NCBI RefSeq assembly: GCF_002902755.1
Contig: NZ_PPRS01000073.1
Coordinates: 36,589 to 100,588 of the forward strand
Source of the DNA: Mammaliicoccus lentus
Lineage (GTDB): Bacteria; Bacillota; Bacilli; Staphylococcales; Staphylococcaceae
Reading direction: 5' to 3'
Length of the DNA: 64,000 bases
Shown: positions 19,002-26,359 of the stretch, in pieces
Numbering within the stretch: the stretch's first letter is position 1
Layout of the letters: every line of letters starts with the position of its first letter
Program-made: the position numbers and the translations under genes
Notes under the pieces: generated by a model
Told to the model about the DNA's origin: nothing
The model's database searches: none
Seen by the model: the letters and a program-made list of their open reading frames with translations, nothing else

Positions 19002-19630
19002 TTGAGCGCCTCACTTTCTATTTTTATCAATTGATCAACTATTTTTATGTAGTCTATTCTAGGTCTATATTGGTAAGGAATTAAATAACCATCTCTTTCG
19101 ATTTCTTGTTTAGTGATTGATTTTTTGCCTCCTGATTTATATCTGTCCCAATATACCATGAATTTCCTAAAAGGCAATAAAAATACGCTATCATGGTAGC
19201 TGAATTTTATCAATAAAAAACATATGCCTTTTTGTTTTAAAATTTGGTTCATGTGAGAAACTTGATGATCATGAATGTTATTTAAAGGGAAACTCGTTTT
19301 GTTTTTAGTTTCTTTGGCTTCAAAGTCAATATAATATCCTTGGTAAATACCATTATAATCTGTAGTAGAAGGCTTTCTAAAATAAGCTTCCTTAATAACA
19401 GCTTTTTGTCTCTTCGGATAATCTACATCAACAATTTGCACTGGTGTCGGTTTTTTATGAATAACTGCGATTTCTTCTAATCTATAAAATTGATTAGATT
19501 TATCAATTTCCTCTTCTAAATTCATCCCACGTTTACCATATTGTATTTTACTATAATTTGTCTGGGTTTGCCGTGAGACTTTAGAAGTATTTTTTGAAAC
19601 TTTTTTACCATTTGGATAATTCAAATACAT
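18998..19630 (-). CDS. recU: Holliday junction resolvase RecU
   Basis: Resolves recombination junctions and supports chromosome segregation. The 210-residue protein fits the family. It has the nuclease core G-x-Y-x-D-F-E-A-K-E-T around residues 105-115 and the HQVSHM segment after it. I chose the ATG at 19630 (AGGTG just upstream); a GTG one codon earlier is less likely. The early MYLNYPNGK wording agrees with staphylococcal RecU. Cotranscribed with pbp2, with which it overlaps. Confidence 0.94.
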   Translation of the reverse strand: MYLNYPNGKKVSKNTSKVSRQTQTNYSKIQYGKRGMNLEEEIDKSNQFYRLEEIAVIHKKPTPVQIVDVDYPKRQKAVIKEAYFRKPSTTDYNGIYQGYYIDFEAKETKNKTSFPLNNIHDHQVSHMNQILKQKGICFLLIKFSYHDSVFLLPFRKFMVYWDRYKSGGKKSITKQEIERDGYLIPYQYRPRIDYIKIVDQLIKIESEALK

Positions 19631-19792
19631 CACCTAACTTTACTTCATAAAAACTCTACATATTATACCTTATTTCATTATAAGTTACAAAAGTTTTTTA
19701 TGAAACATATATATTCTAGAACATACCTAGTTATGTTATCATTTTATCGTGAGGTATTATAAATTACAAACTGATTGATAGTAGGGATAAAA

Positions 19793-20122
19793 ATGATTGA
19801 AACACTTTTAAATAAACTTACTGAAATGCAAGAAATTTTTAGTAACGCTAAAAATGATCATGAATATGATTTCTATAAAGATGTTGTACCTTTTGTTGAA
19901 TATGTAGATGAATGTCTAGAACAATTTATACAACATAAAAATACAATATTACAATTACAATATATGAATGAACAAAAGTTCGAATTATTAATAGATAACT
20001 ATAAAGAATTATCAGTAGAATGCCATTATAAACGTACAAGTAAAAAACTATTTCTAGAAAAACATAAAGCTGTTCAACATGATTTAAAATATATACAAAC
20101 ACATTTAGGTGATTTGTCATGA
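19793..20122 (+). CDS. YppE-like protein (DUF1798)
   Basis: A 109-residue four-helix-type acidic protein of the YppE/DUF1798 family. Its neighbours recU, ypsA and gpsB match the B. subtilis yppE neighbourhood. I chose ATG 19793, preceded by a weak GTAGGG site; the TTG at 19775 would add six residues. Function is unknown. It overlaps ypsA by 4 bp (ATGA), so the two are cotranslated. Confidence 0.75.
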   Translation: MIETLLNKLTEMQEIFSNAKNDHEYDFYKDVVPFVEYVDECLEQFIQHKNTILQLQYMNEQKFELLIDNYKELSVECHYKRTSKKLFLEKHKAVQHDLKYIQTHLGDLS

Positions 20123-20679
20123 GTTCTATTTATTTTACAGGGTATAAGCCTTTTGAGTTAAATATTTTTAAAGATGACCAACCAGAAGTAAAAGTCATTA
20201 AAGCTTATATTAAAGAATTGATAGAAAATGAAATAGAAGAGGGGCTTGAATGGGTTATTATTTCAGGACAGCTTGGTTTTGAATTATGGTCCGCTGAAGT
20301 TACGATTGATTTAAAAAATAAATACCCAGATTTAAAGCTCGCAGTTTTGACTCCTTTTCTAAATCATTTTAATAAATGGAATGAAACAAACCAGCAAAAG
20401 TATCAAAACATCGTCATGAATGCTGACTATGTCAACGCTATACATCAAAGTGAATATCAAGGCGCGTTTCAATTTCAACAAGCTAATGATTTCATTTTAG
20501 ATAATACTGACAAGACCATTTTATTTTATGACGACGAACAAGAAGCTTCACCAAAGTACTTTAAGACTAAGTTAGTTGATTTTGCGGAAAAGACAAATTA
20601 TACTTATAATGTTATAACATTCATGGATTTACAGGATTTTATGGAATTTAATTATAATAATGGAAATGAATCTTATTAA
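20119..20679 (+). CDS. ypsA: YpsA family protein (DUF1273, SLOG fold)
   Basis: A 186-residue protein of the YpsA/UPF0398 family, a Rossmann-like SLOG fold predicted to bind nucleotide-type ligands. The family pattern starts with YFTGYKPFELNIF and includes VIISGQLGFELWSAEV and ILFYDDE. In B. subtilis and S. aureus YpsA has been linked to cell division, next to gpsB, as here. The ligand is unknown. 13 bp separate it from gpsB. Confidence 0.88.
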   Translation: MSSIYFTGYKPFELNIFKDDQPEVKVIKAYIKELIENEIEEGLEWVIISGQLGFELWSAEVTIDLKNKYPDLKLAVLTPFLNHFNKWNETNQQKYQNIVMNADYVNAIHQSEYQGAFQFQQANDFILDNTDKTILFYDDEQEASPKYFKTKLVDFAEKTNYTYNVITFMDLQDFMEFNYNNGNESY

Positions 20680-20692
20680 ATGAGGTGTAAAA

Positions 20693-21007
20693 ATGGCTGA
20701 TGTAACTTTGAAGTTATCTGCTAAAGATATTTACGAGAAAGAATTTGAAAGAGGTCTAAGAGGTTTCAAGACTGAAGAAGTCGATGCATTTTTAGATGAC
20801 ATTATTTCTGATTATCAAAAAATGGCAGACTTAAATAATGAAGTCATTAAATTAACTGAAGAAAATAGTAAATTAAATAAAGAAATCGAACAATTAAGGA
20901 TTAGAGTTGCCTCAGGTAGACCACAAGGCTCTCAACAATACAGCTCTAATAACGTCGATATTTTAAAGAGAATTTCAAATCTTGAAAAAGCTGTATTTGG
21001 TGAATAA
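20693..21007 (+). CDS. gpsB: Cell division regulator GpsB
   Basis: A DivIVA-like coiled-coil cell-division and wall-synthesis coordinator, 104 residues. The N-terminal membrane- and PBP-binding part has ARG-turn-like text [20 protein letters not shown] and [10 protein letters not shown]. It is followed by a coiled coil (about 35-75) and a short C-terminal helix ([15 protein letters not shown]) for oligomerisation. Ribosome site GAGGTG. It lies just upstream of the RNase P RNA gene, a conserved Bacillales order. Confidence 0.94.
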   Translation: MADVTLKLSAKDIYEKEFERGLRGFKTEEVDAFLDDIISDYQKMADLNNEVIKLTEENSKLNKEIEQLRIRVASGRPQGSQQYSSNNVDILKRISNLEKAVFGE

Positions 21008-21034
21008 AAGATAGTTATTAATCATATTTTATGA

Positions 21035-21040
21035 TATAAT
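21035..21040 (+). promoter_or_regulatory. -10 element of rnpB
   Basis: A perfect TATAAT about 8 bp before the RNA start. The -35 is weak (TAGTTA at 21012-21017, 17 bp upstream). Confidence 0.55.
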
Positions 21041-21047
21041 TCTTCTT

Positions 21048-21437
21048 TGAGTGATATTTCGGGTAATCGCTACGTAAAGTAGAGGAAAGTCCATGCTCAC
21101 ACATTCTGAGATGAATGTAGTGTTCGTGCTTGGTGAAACAATAAGCCAGGGCAATAATTGACGGCAACGAAATAACCTAAGTTTATTTTAAATATGGTTA
21201 GTGTAGTTTGAAAGTGCCACAGTGACGTAGCTTCTACAGAAATGTAGAAGGTGGAACGCGGTAAACCCCTCGAGTGAGCAATCCAAAATTGGTAGGAGCA
21301 CTTCTTTGACGGAAATGAACGGAATAAGAAGGTATGTTAAACATACAGACAGATGATTATCACTGGCGTACGAGTGTAACTAGTACACGTTTGAAGTACT
21401 AAAGGACAGAACATGGCTTACAGATTTATCACTTACT
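21048..21437 (+). ncRNA. rnpB: RNase P RNA (class B, Bacillus type)
   Basis: Catalytic RNA that matures tRNA 5' ends. The universally conserved blocks are present: GAGGAAAGTCCATGCTCAC near the start, the AGGGCAA-type block, GGTAAACCCCTCGAGTGAG in the middle, and AGGACAGAACATGGCTTACA near the 3' end. The ends pair as GTGATA with TATCAC (P1). The approximately 390-nt length and the location after gpsB fit staphylococcal rnpB. The exact ends are estimated from P1 pairing. Confidence 0.95.
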
Positions 21438-21443
21438 AGTGTC

Positions 21444-21470
21444 GCTCTCCCACGCAGGAGAGCTTTTTAT
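21444..21470 (+). terminator. Terminator of rnpB
   Basis: GC-rich stem GCTCTCC / GGAGAGC followed by T5, directly after the P1 helix. Confidence 0.88.
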
Positions 21471-21509
21471 TTGGAAATAATATTAAATTTAATATAAAGG
21501 AGTATATAC

Positions 21510-22631
21510 ATGTATCAATTACTCGCTACTAGTCCAATGGGATTAGAATCAATTGTTGCTAAAGAAGTTCAAGAACTTGGCTATGAAACAACAGTAGAAA
21601 ACGGTCGCGTATTATTTGAAGGTGACGAAACTGCAATAGTGAAAGCAAACTTATGGTTACGAACAGCTGACAGAGTCAAAATCGTAGTCGGACGCTTTCA
21701 TGCTACCACTTTTGATGAACTTTTTGAAAAGACAAAATCATTACCATGGGAAAGTGTTATCGGAGCTAAAGGTATGTTCCCTGTTCAAGGTAAAAGTGTA
21801 AAATCTAAACTCTTCAGTGTTTCTGACTGCCAAGCAATTGTTAAAAAAGCAATTGTTGAAAGACTTAAACATGTATATAACATAAAAGGTTGGATTGATG
21901 AAACAGGTAGTAAGTATCAAGTAGAAGTTTCAATGTTGAAAGATGAAGCATTCCTTACTATTGATACTTCTGGTTCAGGATTGCATAAAAGAGGCTATAG
22001 ATTAGCACAAGGTGAAGCACCAATGAAAGAAACATTAGCAGCAGCACTTGTTCGCTTAACGAATTGGAAAGGTGAAACACCATTTATCGATCCGTTCTGT
22101 GGTTCTGGAACAATTGCTATAGAAGCTTGTTTAATCGCTCAAAATATAGCACCAGGATTTAATCGAAGCTTTGCAAGTGAAGAATGGGATATTATACCAG
22201 AAGGTTTATTTGAACAATTAAGACAAGAAGCTGATGAAGCTGCTGACTATGATAAAGAAATTAATCTTGTGGCAAGTGATATAGATCCTAAAATGGTAGA
22301 AATAGCTAAAGCAAACGCTGATGAAGTAGGTTTAGGAGACGTTATCAAATTTAAAGTACAAGACGTTCACGATGTTTCAGTACCAGAAGGTCCAGTATCT
22401 ATAATTGGTAACCCTCCATATGGAGAGCGTATAGGTGAGCGAAACGAAGTAGAAGCTATGTATAAACATTTAGGCGAAATTATAAATAAAAACAATCAAG
22501 TTTCACTTTATATGTTAACAAGCTATAAAGAATTCGAACATTTAATAGGTCGTAAAGCAACAAAACGAAGAAAACTCTTTAACGGTTATATTGAATGTAC
22601 TTATTATCAATATTGGGGTAAAAGAAAATAA
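21510..22631 (+). CDS. ypsC: THUMP-domain class I RNA methyltransferase (YpsC/RlmL-like)
   Basis: A 373-residue SAM-dependent RNA methylase. An N-terminal ferredoxin-like/THUMP domain (about 1-160) is followed by a Rossmann methylase with FIDPFCGSGTIAIEA (motif I) and the catalytic NPPYGERIG motif of N2-guanine methylases. It is related to the first half of E. coli RlmL (23S rRNA m2G2445), so a large-subunit rRNA target is likely but unproven. Ribosome site AAAGGAG. The place after rnpB is as in B. subtilis ypsC. Confidence 0.9.
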   Translation: MYQLLATSPMGLESIVAKEVQELGYETTVENGRVLFEGDETAIVKANLWLRTADRVKIVVGRFHATTFDELFEKTKSLPWESVIGAKGMFPVQGKSVKSKLFSVSDCQAIVKKAIVERLKHVYNIKGWIDETGSKYQVEVSMLKDEAFLTIDTSGSGLHKRGYRLAQGEAPMKETLAAALVRLTNWKGETPFIDPFCGSGTIAIEACLIAQNIAPGFNRSFASEEWDIIPEGLFEQLRQEADEAADYDKEINLVASDIDPKMVEIAKANADEVGLGDVIKFKVQDVHDVSVPEGPVSIIGNPPYGERIGERNEVEAMYKHLGEIINKNNQVSLYMLTSYKEFEHLIGRKATKRRKLFNGYIECTYYQYWGKRK

Positions 22632-22644
22632 ACCTTATTGTCAT

Positions 22645-22688
22645 AGACAAATCAAACGCGAAGATGCGTGCTGATTTGTCTATTTTTT
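22645..22688 (+). terminator. Rho-independent terminator after the RNA methyltransferase
   Basis: Stem AGACAAATCA / TGATTTGTCT with a GC-containing upper stem (CGCGAAGATGCGTG), followed by T6. Confidence 0.87.
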
Positions 22689-22703
22689 GTAGTAGGTGGG
22701 GTA

Positions 22704-22830
22704 GTTATTGACACTTCTCATCAAACGTGTCAATAACAGTACCCTTATTGTCTTTTCTCATCAAACGTGTCAACAACATATTGTAAAATCACTGGCTAAC
22801 GTGCAAGTCCCATTAAACAAGCTCGTTAGC
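22704..22830 (+). repeat. Composite palindromic repeat, copy 2, with an extra hairpin unit
   Basis: Two 40-bp-spaced hairpin units (GTTATTGACAC...GTGTCAATAAC at 22704-22737, and a degenerate one ending GTGTCAACAAC at 22777) share the text CTCATCAAACGTGTCAA. Then comes GTAAAATCAC and the 36-bp palindrome GCTAACGTGC...GCTCGTTAGC (22795-22830). The same composite lies inverted at 16484-16568. No coding frame. Confidence 0.7.
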
Positions 22831-22856
22831 CAATATGATACTACCCAAAATTTATA

Positions 22857-23776
22857 CTAGTTGTTATCTTTATGAAATTCATGGTTCATATTATAGCTAA
22901 ATTTTATATTTCTTTTTTGTTCTGGAAAAAAATACTTAGTACAAATTCTTCTAACTGTTCTCTCTTTGAATGGACTGCACCAATCTATAGCTTCTTTAAT
23001 TGTAAATGGACCTCTTTTTAGACAATATAATTCTCTTAAATTATTTATCAAAATTTCTTTATTTAATACATCCGTCTCACAATAAGTACAATAATTATAT
23101 TTTTGTAAATCTTTAACAATGATAGTGTTTAATTTTTTACAGACTGGACACCTTATTCCTTTTTCAATGGTATTAAATTCGATAAAGTTTTCTCGTTGAT
23201 AATATTTCGAATGTGTTTTTTCGTATTGTTTAATTTTATTTAAAATCAAAAAATCATTATTAGGACTTTTTATGGGAATAATTTTAGATAGGCTATTTAA
23301 CTGATGGGGTAGTATAAAATTGTGATAAGGTAATTGTAAATGGTTCGTTAAAATAAAGCAGGAGTTTGTAAATACGACATATGATTCAATATTTACATTA
23401 ATATCAAGCTTATTACATAAATATCTTAATTCGTGCTCAATTTTTTTCATTTGTATAAAAGGGGATTGAATTTGTGCACCTAATTTACTTTTCATAAAAT
23501 TTTCTTCAAAATACCATTCCCCGCTAAAGTTTTTTATTTCAAATATGATTAATTTATTTTGATAAATTACTAGAAAATCTATTTGTGTATGATTATTATT
23601 TCCTATTTCTAAATTTCTAAAATAACATACATTGCCAGTTGCATCTAATAATGCTTTGAAATATTTTCACCATCATTTCCTGATTGCATAAATAATAAAT
23701 CTTTACGATGGTCGTTATTGAGTATAACTCTTCCTTCTAAAGACTGAATATATAATTTATAATCTCGTTCGTTCAT
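22857..23776 (-). pseudogene. NERD-domain (nuclease-related) protein, frameshifted
   Basis: Rejoining two frames gives about 306 residues. The N-terminal part starts at ATG 23776 after AAGGGGAG and runs to a stop; the second frame continues from near 23667 to the stop at 22857. The join region carries the NERD signature (TQIDFLVIYQNKLIIFEIKN, with the D and E-x-K of the nuclease core). The C-terminal part has a zinc-ribbon-like CPVC...CTYC pair and a basic tail. Adding one A in a GAAAA tract (23664-23667 on the plus strand) restores the frame. The C-terminal frame alone (from 23495) lacks the nuclease core. NERD proteins are thought to act on DNA; the role here is unknown. Confidence 0.75.
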
Positions 23777-23821
23777 TTTTCTCCCCTTACAAAAATAGTA
23801 TGGAACATGCACCTTAACTTA

Positions 23822-23880
23822 AAATAACATCTCATTTCACTGATTTACTCAGTTATAAATGAGATGTTATGTTTTATTTT
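23822..23880 (-). terminator. Probable terminator of the cba oxidase operon
   Basis: Long stem AACATCTCATTT / AAATGAGATGTT with a TTA-rich loop and T-rich flanks on both sides. It lies between cbaA and the NERD gene (same strand). Confidence 0.7.
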
Positions 23881-23931
23881 GTTGCCAGGAAAGAACATCA
23901 TAACTGTCCCACTCCTGTTCTAATTATAAAA

Positions 23932-25599
23932 TTACCAAAGCTTGCCTTCTCCCATTCCTTTAGCTCCTGGTGGTGGGTCGGTAAACATTTGTCCGATAGG
24001 GAAGGTATAAGCGATTAAGATTAATAATACTGTAACAATGATTAAGAATCTCCAATTCTCTGCGAATTTAATAACTGGTGCGTCTTGATCTAAAGCTTCA
24101 GCTACTGGGTATTCTTCGTCTCCTTTAGGTGAAAGGAAAACTAAATGTATAAATACCATTACTACTAAGATAATTGATATAAATAGTATCGTTCCGCCAA
24201 CTGCTTGCAGTATTTGATATGGAACCCATTCAGCTGCTTGTTTAGATCCACCGTATGTTGAAAATGCAGATCTTCTAGGTGCCCCTTTAACTAAACCGAT
24301 ATAATGCATTGCGCCACTCATAACCGTCATCCCAATTGCCCATGTATAACCTTGAATAATCGCTAATTTATTTGTAAACTTAGTTAATTTTCTACCTGTA
24401 CAATGTGGTATTAACCAATACATCATACCAAAGAACGTTAGTATTACTGCTGAAGCAACTGTTAAATGGAAGTGTCCAGTAACCCAAATTGTATTATGAA
24501 TTAATCCATTCATTTGTGCCGAAGCGTTTACTAAACCACCAGCACCACCTGGTATAAACGCTAGCATTCCTAAAAACGGTAATACAAATCTTGCATCATT
24601 CCATGGTAGAGATTTAAACCAACCGAATAAACCTTTATATCCTAATGAACGCCCATAATTTTCAAAAGTTGCAAAAAGGCTAAACGCTGTCATAAATGAT
24701 GGTACGACAACCATGAATGTTAAAATAACTTGGAAGTATTTCCATATATCATCAATACCTGGTTCAACTAATTGATGATGAATCCCAACTGGAATACTGA
24801 AGAATAAGAATAGCATGAATGACATTCTAGCTAAATTGTCCGAGAAAGCTTTTGCACCAATAATTTTTGCACCAATAATTTTTGGAACAATAGCATACCA
24901 ACACATATAAGCAGGCAAAAGCCAAAAGTAAACAAGTGCATGTCCAAAATACCAAAAGAGTGTTCTACTTAATGAGACGTCGACTCTTTCAACTAAACCT
25001 AAAGACCAAGGTATAAGTTGGAAAAGAACTGTTGATGCTACCCCTAAAGAGCAGACAATCCACATTACATCGTTAATCGTAACCATATAACTTAATAATG
25101 GTGATTTCTTACCAGGATTCTTTTTCTTAAATTCTGCATATTTTAAAATTTGTCCACTTACAGAAATCCAACTACCAACTACGACTAAAGCCATTCCAAC
25201 ATAGAATATAACGTGTGCTTTCAAAGGTACATAAAATGTATATAAAACAGTTGCCTTATTTAAAAGGACCATAGTTGCAGCCATTGCTGTACCTACAACC
25301 ATTACCCAAAATCCAATCCAACCTAACTTTCTTTGTAGTGGTGACAGATTTCCTGCCGTCTTCGCTACTGCTGAATATTGGAATCCAATAATAAAGAAAG
25401 TCGTTAATACTAACGCTAATACAATACCGTGTACAGTAAGTATTTGATAGTATGAAATTGATTTAGGTAGTTGTAATAAACCTGATCTAACAAAAGTTTG
25501 TAGTAAACCTGCGAGTCCCCCTAGGATTAAACAACAAATTGCTACGTACATATGTGCCATAACAAGTTTACTATCTTTTTTGCTTAAACGTTCTATCAT
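23932..25599 (-). CDS. cbaA: ba3-type cytochrome c oxidase subunit I
   Basis: Heme-copper terminal oxidase core, 555 residues with about 13 membrane helices. Metal-ligand motifs are visible: the H-A-L-V-Y CuB motif in YFGHALVYFWLLPAY, the double His in VGIHHQLVEPG, and HFH in VTGHFHLTVASA, which binds the two hemes. Sequence style and the partner genes place it in the B-family (ba3) rather than the aa3 group. It would reduce oxygen with electrons from cytochrome c, plausibly those delivered by qcrABC. It overlaps cbaB by 4 bp. Confidence 0.93.
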   Translation of the reverse strand: MIERLSKKDSKLVMAHMYVAICCLILGGLAGLLQTFVRSGLLQLPKSISYYQILTVHGIVLALVLTTFFIIGFQYSAVAKTAGNLSPLQRKLGWIGFWVMVVGTAMAATMVLLNKATVLYTFYVPLKAHVIFYVGMALVVVGSWISVSGQILKYAEFKKKNPGKKSPLLSYMVTINDVMWIVCSLGVASTVLFQLIPWSLGLVERVDVSLSRTLFWYFGHALVYFWLLPAYMCWYAIVPKIIGAKIIGAKAFSDNLARMSFMLFLFFSIPVGIHHQLVEPGIDDIWKYFQVILTFMVVVPSFMTAFSLFATFENYGRSLGYKGLFGWFKSLPWNDARFVLPFLGMLAFIPGGAGGLVNASAQMNGLIHNTIWVTGHFHLTVASAVILTFFGMMYWLIPHCTGRKLTKFTNKLAIIQGYTWAIGMTVMSGAMHYIGLVKGAPRRSAFSTYGGSKQAAEWVPYQILQAVGGTILFISIILVVMVFIHLVFLSPKGDEEYPVAEALDQDAPVIKFAENWRFLIIVTVLLILIAYTFPIGQMFTDPPPGAKGMGEGKLW

Positions 25600-26075
25600 T
25601 TCTTATCCACAACCTTTATCATCGACTTCATATCGGCATGTCCAATACCACAATATTCATTACATAAAATGAGGTATTCACGTTTTTCGTCAAACTTTTT
25701 TTCATACTGACTTATGTGTCCAGGTTCTAACATCATATTTACGTTCGTACCTGGTAAACTAAAGCCATGTAACGTATCTTTGCTTGTAGCAATGATTTTT
25801 ACTTTAGATCCTTTCGGTATTTCAACCTTTGCTGGTTGATAGCTAAATGCTGAAGCTACGAATACAAGTTCATAGTCATAGTCTTTCCCGCTAACTTTGT
25901 GCAAACCTGGTTTATTAAATGGTTCAATTTCATCAACTCTATCAGGGTTAATGTATTCTCTACCTGATGCTGCTGGCGTGTGTCCGTTATGTAACGCCGT
26001 AATGATTAATATCGCTAAAAATAGAACTAAGGAACTGATTCCAGTTGTCAGCCAGATTTTTTCATACTTATGCAC
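25596..26075 (-). CDS. cbaB: ba3-type cytochrome c oxidase subunit II
   Basis: CuA-bearing subunit, 159 residues. It has one N-terminal membrane helix (about 10-32) and an outer cupredoxin domain with the CuA set: H in TLHGFSLPG, then C-N-E-Y-C-G-I-G-H-A-D-M near the C-terminus. I chose the GTG start at 26075, preceded by AAGGGGG; the longer version with extra N-terminal residues overlaps the upstream small gene cbaD and lacks a ribosome site. It is translated between cbaD and cbaA in one operon. Confidence 0.92.
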   Translation of the reverse strand: MHKYEKIWLTTGISSLVLFLAILIITALHNGHTPAASGREYINPDRVDEIEPFNKPGLHKVSGKDYDYELVFVASAFSYQPAKVEIPKGSKVKIIATSKDTLHGFSLPGTNVNMMLEPGHISQYEKKFDEKREYLILCNEYCGIGHADMKSMIKVVDKK

Positions 26076-26086
26076 GTAAATCCCCC

Positions 26087-26242
26087 TTAAATTCTTACAA
26101 GATATAAAATGAAACAAATTACCCATAATACTGCAAAAATACCTCCTATTGTAAAAACTGAATACAATGTTCCACTTAAGTCTAAATCGTCATGTGAATG
26201 GTGTTCAGCTTCTTTAATCGTTTTATTATTTTGCCTTGTCAT
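26087..26242 (-). CDS. cbaD: Small membrane subunit of ba3 oxidase (CbaD / subunit IIa-like)
   Basis: A 51-residue protein. It has a polar, His-rich N-terminus (EAEHHSHDDLDL) and one membrane helix (about 26-48). The ATG at 26242 follows AAAGGATG. It precedes cbaB by 11 bp on the same strand, the position of the small single-helix subunit (cbaD/IIa) in other ba3 operons. Identification rests on size, topology and position rather than a conserved motif. Confidence 0.75.
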   Translation of the reverse strand: MTRQNNKTIKEAEHHSHDDLDLSGTLYSVFTIGGIFAVLWVICFILYLVRI

Positions 26243-26277
26243 ATGATTCATCCTTTCTTATATTCTCTTCATTACTT

Positions 26278-26321
26278 ATAATAGAGTAGAGATTGAGAAA
26301 AATATGTGATTTAAATCACAT
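26278..26321 (-). promoter_or_regulatory. Promoter of cbaDBA with an 18-bp CRP/FNR- or Rex-like palindrome
   Basis: A perfect palindrome ATGTGATTTAAATCACAT occupies 26304-26321. It contains TGTGA-N6-TCACA, the CRP/FNR-family pattern (also used by ArcR of staphylococci), and also resembles Rex boxes. On the minus strand a TATTAT -10 lies at 26283-26278, giving a start near 26271, so the palindrome centre would be about -41.5 with no good -35. This fits activator-dependent transcription. It also lies about 45 bp upstream of the divergent dynamin-like gene. Confidence 0.6.
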
Positions 26322-26359
26322 TATCAAAATTATTTGCGCTTATTTAAAGGGGATTAATA

